Of a DNA stretch of 10,941 bases, positions 1 to 6,968 are shown one piece after another. A program made the position numbers and the translations under genes. The DNA is taken from positions 1 to 10,941 of the forward strand of contig DAIDJA010000028.1 in the NCBI GenBank assembly GCA_027451605.1, in the 5' to 3' direction. Position 1 is the stretch's first letter; every line of letters starts with the position of its first letter. Source of the stretch: Acidimicrobiales bacterium. GTDB taxonomy: Bacteria > Actinomycetota > Acidimicrobiia > Acidimicrobiales > JABEUL01. The notes under the pieces were generated by a model, which saw only the letters and a list, made by a program, of their open reading frames with translations, made no database searches and was not told where the DNA came from.

Positions 1-668
1 GTTGACCAAGAACCATCGTAATAAACTAATTCGGGACTACCGGAATTAGTAGTTGCACTTCCCACACAAAAGGTCGAAGTTGCACAAGAAATGTAATTAA
101 TTTGGTTAACCCCGGTGATGGTAACGGGATTCCAAGATATTAGACTCCCGTTTGACACAAGTGCTTCAGTTGACGAACCGGTTGACGGAGCTCCCGTAAC
201 AATACAAAAGGAAGTTGTCGGACAGGTCAGTGATGTTACACTTTGCAAACCTGAAATAAAGTTTGGACTTGAAATGGTAGCGGGATTAGTCGAATCGTCA
301 AAAATAAAGCCATCTGCTACGCCTGACGTATTTTCACCTCCTGTTAAACAGATATCACTTGTCGCATATTGACATCCAATTGAATTCAAAGACCCAATTG
401 TTGACGGAATCAGAGAAGATTGATCTACCCATGGAGCTGATCCGTAGTAGGTTCCTGTTAAAATCTGCGGACTGCCTGAACTACTAGTTCCAACTGTCAT
501 GCAAAATTTGTTACTATCACAGGATATACTTGTGATTGAACCAACGTCCGAGGGAAGATACTGAATCCCAGTCCAAGATGAAAAGGCGTAGATAGCGCCG
601 GAGAAGGTAGAAATTACTGCTTCGCATACTAAATTTTGGGTTAAAGAGTCAACTACGCAACTCATTGC
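1..668 (-). repeat. Cys-containing propeller-like repeats at the C-terminal end of the visible YD protein
   Basis: Within the YD-repeat gene, residues about 1088-1310 change character. YD motifs stop and a unit of roughly 45-50 residues recurs, each beginning with a small-residue strand and two cysteines: AMSCVVDSLTQNLVC, SISCDSNKFC, SIGCQYATSDIC, SLTCPTTSFC and YISCATSTFC. Each is followed by a Gly/Ser-rich turn and often an aromatic W or YY segment. Spacing and pattern resemble the beta-propeller blades seen in many actinobacterial secreted proteins. Five units are visible and the series is cut by the window edge, so the blade count is unknown. The propeller fold is inferred from the pattern, not demonstrated. 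Confidence 0.65.
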
Positions 669-3600
669 ATCAACTCTATTAATACCCAATAAAGATCGTA
701 ATTCAAGATAACTTGCAGTCCAAGCACCACAAGTTGTTCCGTTTTTCACGTTTACCGGATCAACGCTACAAAGTTGGTTTCCGGCTGGGTCATATGAGCT
801 CAATGTAGTTGCGCCAACTGACGACGTTGACTGTATCACGTTACCATTTGGATCTAAAAATGTAGTACTTACACCCGAAGCAGGCGTTGACGGAGGGGTT
901 GTAAACCAAGTATCAGACCATGATGGACAAGTTCCGGAGTCTAACAGAGTGGTTGTGCAATATACGTTACCGCTTGGGTCGTAAAAGCTTTGGTTGTAAG
1001 TGTCTTGTGATGTATTCCCAGTATCTGCCGCCACGTCCGTATCCCCGTTGCATAATCCCGGAGAGTCTCCTTCGTCACCATCGGGATCAATACACGATGC
1101 GACCTGTTCATTATCAGCATTATATTGAAAATATGTTGTTCTCGCCGGATCGTTTCCATTGCCCGAATCAACAGTCGTTGAAGTGATATTTCCACTTCCG
1201 TCAAAGGTATTTGTAGTTGTACCGCCCAACGGATTAGCCACTTCGATAACGTCTCCCAGCGAATCAAATTCCGTTATAGTAGCTCCCATGTAGGGATCCG
1301 CACCTGCAATAATCGGAGAAGTCGGTTCTGTTGCAGGACAACTAATTCCGGCATTATATTCATTGGGGCTAACCACGCAATATTGGTTGCCACTCTGATC
1401 ATAAGCATATTGTGTGATGCCCCCCAAGGAATTAATTGAATATACAACCTGGTTCTGACTGTCATATTCTTCAACCGTAGCGCCGGGATATATATTGGAA
1501 TTTGCCGAAGGAATTCCAGTCGGCTCCGAAGATGGACACCTGTCTCCCAGCGAGTAGGCATTCGAAAGCACCGTACAAAATAAGTTTCCGTTAAGATCAT
1601 AGGCGTACTGCGTATATGAAGAATAGGTACTTCCCGGATTCGAGACACTTTGCAAAATGACTCGACCTTCCTGATCGTACGTATAACTTGTTACATCCCC
1701 TTCAGGATCAGTGGTAGTTAAAGGTTGATCAAGCTGCGAGCCATAGGTGTAGGTAGTTGTACCGCCTGATGCGTCAGTCTGAGTTAACATTTCCCCTTTG
1801 GAATCAAAAGTCTCGGTTATTAAACCTTTTTGCTCAGCTGCACTAACAGGATATGACGGACACGAGGTCATTAAATTGGATTCATAAATAATTGGGGGGA
1901 TCGTACAGTAGAGTAAACCCGCCGGCACTCCTCCGGTGCCGGTTGTATATGCATATATCGTAACATTCCCATCGGCGTCAACATGAGCTGTTCTGTTTCC
2001 GCTTGAGTCATAGAAGTTTAAAGACACACCGTAATGTTGATCCTGCGATGCCACTGAAACCCCCGGATTCGGAGGAAGCGGAAGTGTTACAGGAAGACAA
2101 CGCAAGAGAATTTGGTTTCTGGATAATGACGTTGTCAAAGAACTTGTACAGGCACAGCTATAATTTGCAGCGATTGCATCAGCAGAAGCGGTACAGGTAG
2201 GTTCATTTAGGCCATTGTAAGATGTCTTAGTAACGTTTCCCAATGAGTCAGTTTCAGAATCAACGGACAGTCCGGAATCGTAGCCTTTTGTGACTACTGT
2301 ACCGTTAGGAAGTACATCTTCGGTATCCATTAACGAACTGGGGTCGTGCTGATAACTCTCCTGCCGAGCGGTATTAGTTCCAAAGTTTTGTTCGTGGGAT
2401 ACCAACACTCCAAAGCTATATGAGTCTGCACTGACTGAACCATTGGGTTCAGTTATTAGTGTTGTTCCGGAAGGAATCCAACTCGAGATCAATCCAGTGC
2501 CCAAATTGGCAGCCGAGGTATTTGATAGCTGCGAATAATCTAATGTTGTAGTGGACCCGTCTCCTTCAATTTCTTTGTAAGCGAATCCATCATCAATGTT
2601 CGTAGGATTAATAACGGAAGGACAACTTGTTCCCGGATAGTAAAAAATAGAAGTCGATTTGCCGGCGTCCGGTTGACCCGCCTGCTCGTTAGGATAAACT
2701 ATGGTGTTCAAGGAATTCACGATGTAGTTAGGTGACGGATTCCCTGATTGAGTATCATAGGAATAGCTCGTTACACCGCCAGAAGGATCTACGATCGAAG
2801 TTAAATCACTATTTAAGTTGTACGTGAAATCCCAATTTTGATTATCCGGTGATGTAACTTGATAAATATTACCGGCGCTGTTGAATGCCGCAACTTCGCT
2901 ATCGCCTGAAGGATCTTTAAGAACCGTACAAGACGCAGCACTACTTGGACAACCATTTGTGCCGGGAGTAACTCCCTGGTAGACAGAAATGGCATTGGGT
3001 TCATTTAATGTACCAATTCCAGATAGTTGACCTGAGGCATTAAAATCAATCGTTTGACCGTTTTCAGAAGTCAAAGTATATCCCGTAAGACTCCCGCTCG
3101 AATAATTTCCGACAAGGGTTGCCGTGGTATTAGTAAAACTACAGAAATTCCCCGATGAACCAGAAGGCCCTTGCCATCCGGTATAGGAACCATAACAAGT
3201 AGAAGAACTTGAGTTCATAAATGGCACTTGAGCGCCGTTTGAATCGGTGTAAAGCATCGAACCCGGAGTCGGATAGTTAATGGGCGTTAAACTCTCGTCA
3301 ATATTGGATGACCATCCATAACCAAAAGCTGGCGTCGTCGAAGAATTTGAAGCCTCGGAATATGCTGACTGAGAGTCATACGTAAGGGAAAGAGACAGAG
3401 GTAATGTTCCACTTCCGTCTACGCTAAACTCATTGAAGGTGTGGTAGTAGTCTCCGTCACCGGTATCAATTGGTTCTTTCGTACTCTTAGTAACATGCCC
3501 ACACGGATTGCAAGGATTGATATGTGATCCGCCGCCTAGTGTACTTTGAGATGTTGGAGATATGTTGGGAATAGTTGCAACAGGCACCCAGTTGCTACCC

Positions 3601-3932
3601 TGTTCTCCCATCGCGGAACATCCATAATATGGAGAGATCCCATGATCGTTCAGAATTTGACCGAAATCATCATAATAACTGGTACCCAAAGAATCCGTAA
3701 TTGAAATTACGGAATAATATCCATCATCAGAACATCCGTTAGCGTTATCATCATACTGATCCACACTTACTGCATTTGCAAATTTTGTACTCAAAAATAA
3801 GGAAATTGGAAAAAGTACTGACTCAATTACCAGAAAGATCAACAAACTCAATAATATTCGACGTAATTTGGTAGATCGTGTACGCCTCCCTACTACCACC
3901 GGAATATTTGAACTATCGTAAGCCACCTTCAA
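1..3932 (-). CDS. Secreted YD-repeat (RHS/WapA-like) protein with Cys-pair repeats and a beta-propeller-like block; 3' end outside window
   Basis: The frame is open without a stop from an in-frame TAG at 3942-3944 to base 1, giving at least 1310 residues. There is no ATG near the 5' end. I chose TTG at 3930-3932, with AGGG about 7 bases upstream; GTG at 3924-3926 is the alternative. Residues 16-25 are basic, 26-47 hydrophobic, and the segment ends FANA, so a signal peptide cleaved near residue 54 is likely. Residues about 146-216 (EPIDTGDGDYYHTF, then LPLSLSLTYDS, then FGYGW) match the DUF6531-type N-terminal module of RHS/YD proteins. YD repeats (DPSGGVTSYSYD, DPEGDVTSYTYDQEGRV, SLGGITQYAYDQSGN) fill about 380-1070. 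From about 1088 on, repeats of SISCDSNKFC type begin. The protein is rich in Ser, Thr, Gly and Asn. Such proteins are exported, cell-surface or polymorphic-toxin scaffolds in other bacteria. The C-terminus that would decide the role is missing, so function here is unassigned. Confidence 0.88.
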   Translation of the reverse strand, partial: MKVAYDSSNIPVVVGRRTRSTKLRRILLSLLIFLVIESVLFPISLFLSTKFANAVSVDQYDDNANGCSDDGYYSVISITDSLGTSYYDDFGQILNDHGISPYYGCSAMGEQGSNWVPVATIPNISPTSQSTLGGGSHINPCNPCGHVTKSTKEPIDTGDGDYYHTFNEFSVDGSGTLPLSLSLTYDSQSAYSEASNSSTTPAFGYGWSSNIDESLTPINYPTPGSMLYTDSNGAQVPFMNSSSSTCYGSYTGWQGPSGSSGNFCSFTNTTATLVGNYSSGSLTGYTLTSENGQTIDFNASGQLSGIGTLNEPNAISVYQGVTPGTNGCPSSAASCTVLKDPSGDSEVAAFNSAGNIYQVTSPDNQNWDFTYNLNSDLTSIVDPSGGVTSYSYDTQSGNPSPNYIVNSLNTIVYPNEQAGQPDAGKSTSIFYYPGTSCPSVINPTNIDDGFAYKEIEGDGSTTTLDYSQLSNTSAANLGTGLISSWIPSGTTLITEPNGSVSADSYSFGVLVSHEQNFGTNTARQESYQHDPSSLMDTEDVLPNGTVVTKGYDSGLSVDSETDSLGNVTKTSYNGLNEPTCTASADAIAANYSCACTSSLTTSLSRNQILLRCLPVTLPLPPNPGVSVASQDQHYGVSLNFYDSSGNRTAHVDADGNVTIYAYTTGTGGVPAGLLYCTIPPIIYESNLMTSCPSYPVSAAEQKGLITETFDSKGEMLTQTDASGGTTTYTYGSQLDQPLTTTDPEGDVTSYTYDQEGRVILQSVSNPGSTYSSYTQYAYDLNGNLFCTVLSNAYSLGDRCPSSEPTGIPSANSNIYPGATVEEYDSQNQVVYSINSLGGITQYAYDQSGNQYCVVSPNEYNAGISCPATEPTSPIIAGADPYMGATITEFDSLGDVIEVANPLGGTTTNTFDGSGNITSTTVDSGNGNDPARTTYFQYNADNEQVASCIDPDGDEGDSPGLCNGDTDVAADTGNTSQDTYNQSFYDPSGNVYCTTTLLDSGTCPSWSDTWFTTPPSTPASGVSTTFLDPNGNVIQSTSSVGATTLSSYDPAGNQLCSVDPVNVKNGTTCGAWTASYLELRSLLGINRVDAMSCVVDSLTQNLVCEAVISTFSGAIYAFSSWTGIQYLPSDVGSITSISCDSNKFCMTVGTSSSGSPQILTGTYYGSAPWVDQSSLIPSTIGSLNSIGCQYATSDICLTGGENTSGVADGFIFDDSTNPATISSPNFISGLQSVTSLTCPTTSFCIVTGAPSTGSSTEALVSNGSLISWNPVTITGVNQINYISCATSTFCVGSATTNSGSPELVYYDGSWS
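729..1907 (-). repeat. YD repeats with recurrent C-x(9-14)-C cysteine pairs
   Basis: Six times in the YD region a cysteine pair occurs, in most cases directly after a YD-x-x-GN-x-x motif: residues 676/691, 786/799, 852/865, 947/961, 992/1002 and 1055/1068. Three pairs have exactly 12 residues between the cysteines (CTVLSNAYSLGDRC, CVVSPNEYNAGISC, CSVDPVNVKNGTTC). The second cysteine is usually followed by Pro or Gly. Several units continue with a Pro/Ser linker, then a TxTxFDSLG-like strand and an LGGTT segment. In an exported protein these pairs could form one disulfide per repeat; that is inference. Confidence 0.7.
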
Positions 3933-3944
3933 CTTTACACCCTA

Positions 3945-4429
3945 TCTTTCTAAGAACATCAACTGCAAAATCGAAATTCTGTTGTCATCAACTGAGTTAA
4001 AGTTATCACTTATTTATTTTAATGTCAAGCAAAATTAAGAAATTTCCACATTTTTTCTAAACTTTTCCAGGCTGATTACTTTTTGCACTGCCGCGACAGA
4101 GACCGTTATAACTACCGTCGAAAGTAATTTGAACATATGTATTCAATCAACAGAGCTGTATTTTAACGATTACTTAGATCCGTCTGGATTAAATATTTCA
4201 GTAATAATCCATATCATTGAAGATCAATATTAAAAACGAAGGTACCACAATCTTAAGTGTTATAAAGAAAATTTAGATCAACGGTTTGTTTAGTTTGGAC
4301 AATGTTGCAAGTTAACTGTAAAAAGTTTTTCTTTAATAGCTCTCTCCGATGATTGAGTCGAAGGAAATTATTCAAACCTTCGCCCTTAGAAATCAATTCC
4401 CGGTCGAAACTATTTGGTATGCTTCTTTC
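3945..4429. other. Long AT-rich intergenic spacer between the AAA ATPase and the YD-repeat gene
   Basis: About 485 bases without a credible gene on either strand. It holds the YD-gene promoter at its left end. Near the ATPase stop there is a 6-bp inverted repeat CGAAGG/CCTTCG (4359-4364 and 4377-4382, 12-base loop), about 48 bases downstream of that stop in the direction of transcription. No T-run follows the hairpin, so it is not a classical Rho-independent terminator. Nothing resembling a tRNA or a mobile-element end was found. Confidence 0.5.
4000..4028 (-). promoter_or_regulatory. Candidate promoter of the YD-repeat gene
   Basis: On the minus strand a perfect TTGACA (4023-4028) is followed after 17 bases by TAACTT (4000-4005), which fits the TAnnnT form of the -10 element typical of actinobacteria. 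Transcription would start near 3993, leaving a leader of about 60 bases before the TTG start. The spacer is AT-rich. The -10 is weak by the E. coli standard, so confidence is moderate. Confidence 0.5.
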
Positions 4430-5599
4430 TTAATTAGTAGCCGCTGAAATTAGCGAAACCAAGTTATTTAATCCAATAACTTCAACATCGTCTTTCTTGG
4501 CATATTGTTCTTCTCCCGAATATACGACAAAACTCCTCTCGGGCTTTATGTCAGCTTTGGCTATGTAAAATCCCTTATCGATTGTCGGCCTTAACCCTCG
4601 TTTAATTTCCACTGCCCAAAGTTCGCCTCCGGGCATTTCAAGAACAAGATCGATTTCGGCCCCCGCCGATGTGCGATAAAAGTATCCCGTCACACGATCC
4701 TGTGAAACATTTAATAAATTCTCTATAACAAATCCCTCCCAACTCCCTCCTGCTACAGGATGACCTAGTACAAGTTCTCGGTCACCAAGTCTTAGTAAAG
4801 AATGAACAATTCCACTATCGCGTAAATATATTTTTGGCGATTTTATTAAGCGCTTCCCCACATTGACGTAATACGGTTGCAATCGCCGAACAAGTAATAG
4901 ATCAACCAGTAGATCTAAATATCTCGCAACAGTTTTCCCGTCGACTCCAAGGCTTCGGGCAAGTTGAGCGGAATTAAGAATTCCTCCTTGCACATGAGCC
5001 AGCATGCTCCAGAAGCGACGTAATGTTTCAGCAGGTATACGCGGGCCAATTTGAGGAATATCTCGCTCCAGATAGGTTGAAACAAAGTCTTGGCGCCAAA
5101 TCTCACTTGTTGCATCCGAGACAGCTAAGTAGCTGTTTGGAAATCCTCCTCTGATCCATAATCTTTCGACCGAATTGGCGTCAATTTCACCCACGCCAAA
5201 AGGCCCGAGTTCAATATAAGCGATCCGTCCTGCCAACGACTCCCCAGACTGTTTGAGCAGTTCGATCGAAGCCGACCCCAGCAATAAAAACCGGCCTTCA
5301 TTAACATTTCGTTGTATGCGACTATCGATTATTCCGCGAAGAACTTGAAATAAGTTGGGAGCCCTGTGTACCTCATCCAATATTACCAGCTTGTCCTCAT
5401 GGCCTGACAGATATAGTTTTGCATCACTAAATTTGTCTCTGTCGCTTGGATCTTCCAAGTCCAAATATATAGATTGCATCTGGCTACCGATTTGCTTCGC
5501 CAATGTAGTTTTTCCCACCTGACGCGGACCAAGTATGGCTACTGCCGGGAATTGGTTCAATCTTTGGCGAACAAGTTCAAACTTCTGTCGAAGTATCAT
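4430..5599 (-). CDS. AAA-family ATPase with C-terminal DUF4143 (AAA_14/DUF4143 protein)
   Basis: The 389-residue product is complete and of normal length for this family. Walker A is GPRQVGKT (24-31). Walker B is LVILDE followed by VHRAP (71-81). A conserved LLLGSAS segment at 106-111 looks like sensor 1, followed by SLAGR (121-125). Residues about 170-235 form a helical linker with a winged-helix-like stretch (NSAQLARSLGVDGKTVARYL). The DUF4143 part, about 175-335, ends with AEIDLVLE and WAVEIKRG, so E288, D317, E331 and K333 line up as a PD-(D/E)xK-like signature. The family is widespread in bacteria and archaea but its cellular role is not established; restriction-like or mobile-element roles are speculation. 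It stands alone between two long spacers and has its own promoter. The ATG at 5597-5599 has no Shine-Dalgarno sequence, consistent with a leaderless mRNA. Confidence 0.93.
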   Translation of the reverse strand: MILRQKFELVRQRLNQFPAVAILGPRQVGKTTLAKQIGSQMQSIYLDLEDPSDRDKFSDAKLYLSGHEDKLVILDEVHRAPNLFQVLRGIIDSRIQRNVNEGRFLLLGSASIELLKQSGESLAGRIAYIELGPFGVGEIDANSVERLWIRGGFPNSYLAVSDATSEIWRQDFVSTYLERDIPQIGPRIPAETLRRFWSMLAHVQGGILNSAQLARSLGVDGKTVARYLDLLVDLLLVRRLQPYYVNVGKRLIKSPKIYLRDSGIVHSLLRLGDRELVLGHPVAGGSWEGFVIENLLNVSQDRVTGYFYRTSAGAEIDLVLEMPGGELWAVEIKRGLRPTIDKGFYIAKADIKPERSFVVYSGEEQYAKKDDVEVIGLNNLVSLISAATN

Positions 5600-5961
5600 A
5601 CTAGTAATTATAGCATACTGTGCCAGATTTACAACGTTGTGAAAGAACTAATGTAATAGATTTAACTGAATTTCTGACGACTTCCGATTCACAATTTCTT
5701 GACTGAAACATTCAGGAATGGATTCTCGTCACCATATGATATATATCACCCAGACTAGATTCCGTCCAATAATATTGTAAATATCTCACCACATTGGGTT
5801 CGATTTTTTAAGATCAAATCCAAAACTTCAACGAGTCTCACTATCAAGATCTAATCTCAAACAATGTTATCGGGAATGGCTAACTGTCAATCGATACGTT
5901 GCATGTATATTTTGCATAACAAACAGTCGAACTAATAAGTTTTGTTCAGTACAGTGATATT
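5600..5961. other. Intergenic spacer between nusB and the AAA ATPase
   Basis: This stretch of about 362 bases shows no credible gene. It contains the ATPase promoter at its left end and a perfect 12-bp palindrome TGATATATATCA at 5737-5748, about 100 bases upstream of the -35 element. A small hairpin CTGAA-ACA-TTCAG sits at 5703-5715. I see no GC-rich stem followed by a T-run after nusB, so operon termination there is not explained by an intrinsic terminator. Confidence 0.45.
5607..5634 (-). promoter_or_regulatory. Extended -10 promoter giving a probably leaderless ATPase mRNA
   Basis: On the minus strand TTGTAA (5629-5634) lies 16 bases upstream of a perfect TATAAT (5607-5612), which is preceded by TGC, an extended -10 motif. 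Only 7 bases separate TATAAT from the ATG at 5599, so transcription should start at or next to the first base of the start codon. The lack of any Shine-Dalgarno sequence fits leaderless translation, which is common in actinobacteria. Confidence 0.7.
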
Positions 5962-6393
5962 CTAATCTTTAAATTTCTTTACAAATTTAGCCAGAACACC
6001 ATTCACAAAGCTTTGTGATTCCACCCCGGAATATTCGTTTGCCAACTTTACGGCTTCACTTAATATAACTCCGTCGGGAACTGCTTTAAGCAATAGCTCT
6101 GAAAATCCCGCTCTAAGTATTGCTCTATCCATAAACGGTAATCGAGTCAACTTCCATTCAATTAGATTATCTTGAATTAAATCGTCAATCTCCTTAGAGT
6201 TTTTTAAATAGTTGTCTAAGACAGTTATTGCGTAGGCATAGCTTTTGGGCCAACCTTCAAAATCTTTACGACATTGAATATCATCAATTCCCAAAAGATC
6301 GACTTTATACAGGAATTCGATTACTCGCTCCCTGTTTATTGAGTTTAGATGTTCTTTTGATGTTGACACAGGTTTTCTTGCAACGTTAATCAC
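5962..6393 (-). CDS. nusB: Transcription antitermination factor NusB
   Basis: NusB binds boxA RNA with NusE (ribosomal protein S10) and supports antitermination of rRNA operons. The 143-residue protein shows the family pattern: RERVIEFLYKVDL (21-33) matches the first conserved helix, WKLTRLPFMDRAILRAGFSELL (80-101) the central one, and LSEAVKLANEYSG followed by SFVNGVLAKF (111-137) is the family's C-terminal signature. The first 20 residues form a polar extension before the core. The start is GTG at 6391-6393, 11 bases after the efp stop; its Shine-Dalgarno sequence is weak (AGG overlapping the efp stop), suggesting translational coupling to efp. It is the last gene of the aroQ-pepP-efp-nusB operon. 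No pyrR or car genes follow, unlike in many relatives. Confidence 0.93.
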   Translation of the reverse strand: MINVARKPVSTSKEHLNSINRERVIEFLYKVDLLGIDDIQCRKDFEGWPKSYAYAITVLDNYLKNSKEIDDLIQDNLIEWKLTRLPFMDRAILRAGFSELLLKAVPDGVILSEAVKLANEYSGVESQSFVNGVLAKFVKKFKD

Positions 6394-6404
6394 AAAATTC
6401 TGAC

Positions 6405-6968
6405 CTATGCTCTTGTTAGGTATTCGCCGGTCCTGGTATCAACTTTGATCTTCTCCTCCGGATTTACAAACAGAGGAACCTGTACAATGAGGCCGGTCTC
6501 CAACGTTGCCGGTTTCCTAGCCCCAGATACCCGATCTCCCTGAATACCGGGTTCGGTTTCCACCACTAAAAGTTCAACGGCTGCCGGAAGTTCAATACCT
6601 ATCACCTCGTCTTTATAACGCTGAAGACTAACCGATTCCCCTTCCTTCAGATATGAAACGGCCTCTCCCAACGTTACCGTATCAACGCTTATCTGCTCAT
6701 AAGTTTGTTCATCCATAAAGACCACATTGTCTCCGTCTTTGTAGAGATATTGCATTTCAGACTTATCTATAACGGCCTGCTCAACTTTCTCATCTGCCCG
6801 AAAAGTCTTTTCCAAGACCCCTTTAGTTCTGGCATTTCTGAGCTTGGTCCTTACGAAAGCACCACCCTTGCCGGGCTTTACGTGCTGAAATTCAATGACC
6901 GTAAACAAACCTTCCGGAAGTTCCAGCCCCATTCCGTTTTTAAGATCGTTCGTAGAAATGCTGCTCAT
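6405..6968 (-). CDS. efp: Elongation factor P
   Basis: EF-P binds between the P and E sites of stalled ribosomes and promotes peptide-bond formation at consecutive prolines. The 187 residues give the full three-domain length. Domain I (about 1-65) has STNDLKNGM and the loop HVKPGKGGAFVRTKLRN with the tip lysine at K34. Domain II contains MQYLYKDGDNVVFMD. Domain III ends in the classical signature, from PGIQGD through KPATLETG to VPLFVNPEEKIKVDTRTGEYLTRA. The loop reads PGKGG; the unmodified actinobacterial subfamily is described with PGKGP, so the last loop position differs. The ATG overlaps the pepP stop (ATGA), and AAGGAG lies 8 bases upstream within pepP. No modification enzyme gene is visible in the window. 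Confidence 0.97.
   Translation of the reverse strand: MSSISTNDLKNGMGLELPEGLFTVIEFQHVKPGKGGAFVRTKLRNARTKGVLEKTFRADEKVEQAVIDKSEMQYLYKDGDNVVFMDEQTYEQISVDTVTLGEAVSYLKEGESVSLQRYKDEVIGIELPAAVELLVVETEPGIQGDRVSGARKPATLETGLIVQVPLFVNPEEKIKVDTRTGEYLTRA

Noticed and set aside
115..3004. Several short reading frames on both strands inside the first 3 kb
   Set aside because: All are overlapped by the continuous 1310-codon minus-strand YD frame, show no family motif, and have composition typical of shadow frames.
3860..3890. Tat signal in the YD-repeat protein (RR near residues 16-17)
   Set aside because: The arginines are not followed by the x-F-L-K consensus; the segment fits a general Sec-type signal with a long basic n-region.
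4359..4382. CGAAGG/CCTTCG inverted repeat as a terminator of the ATPase gene
   Set aside because: The stem is short with a 12-base loop and no T-run follows in the direction of transcription.
5796..5822. GGTTCGATTT resembling a tRNA T-arm
   Set aside because: No acceptor, D-arm or anticodon arm can be folded around it.
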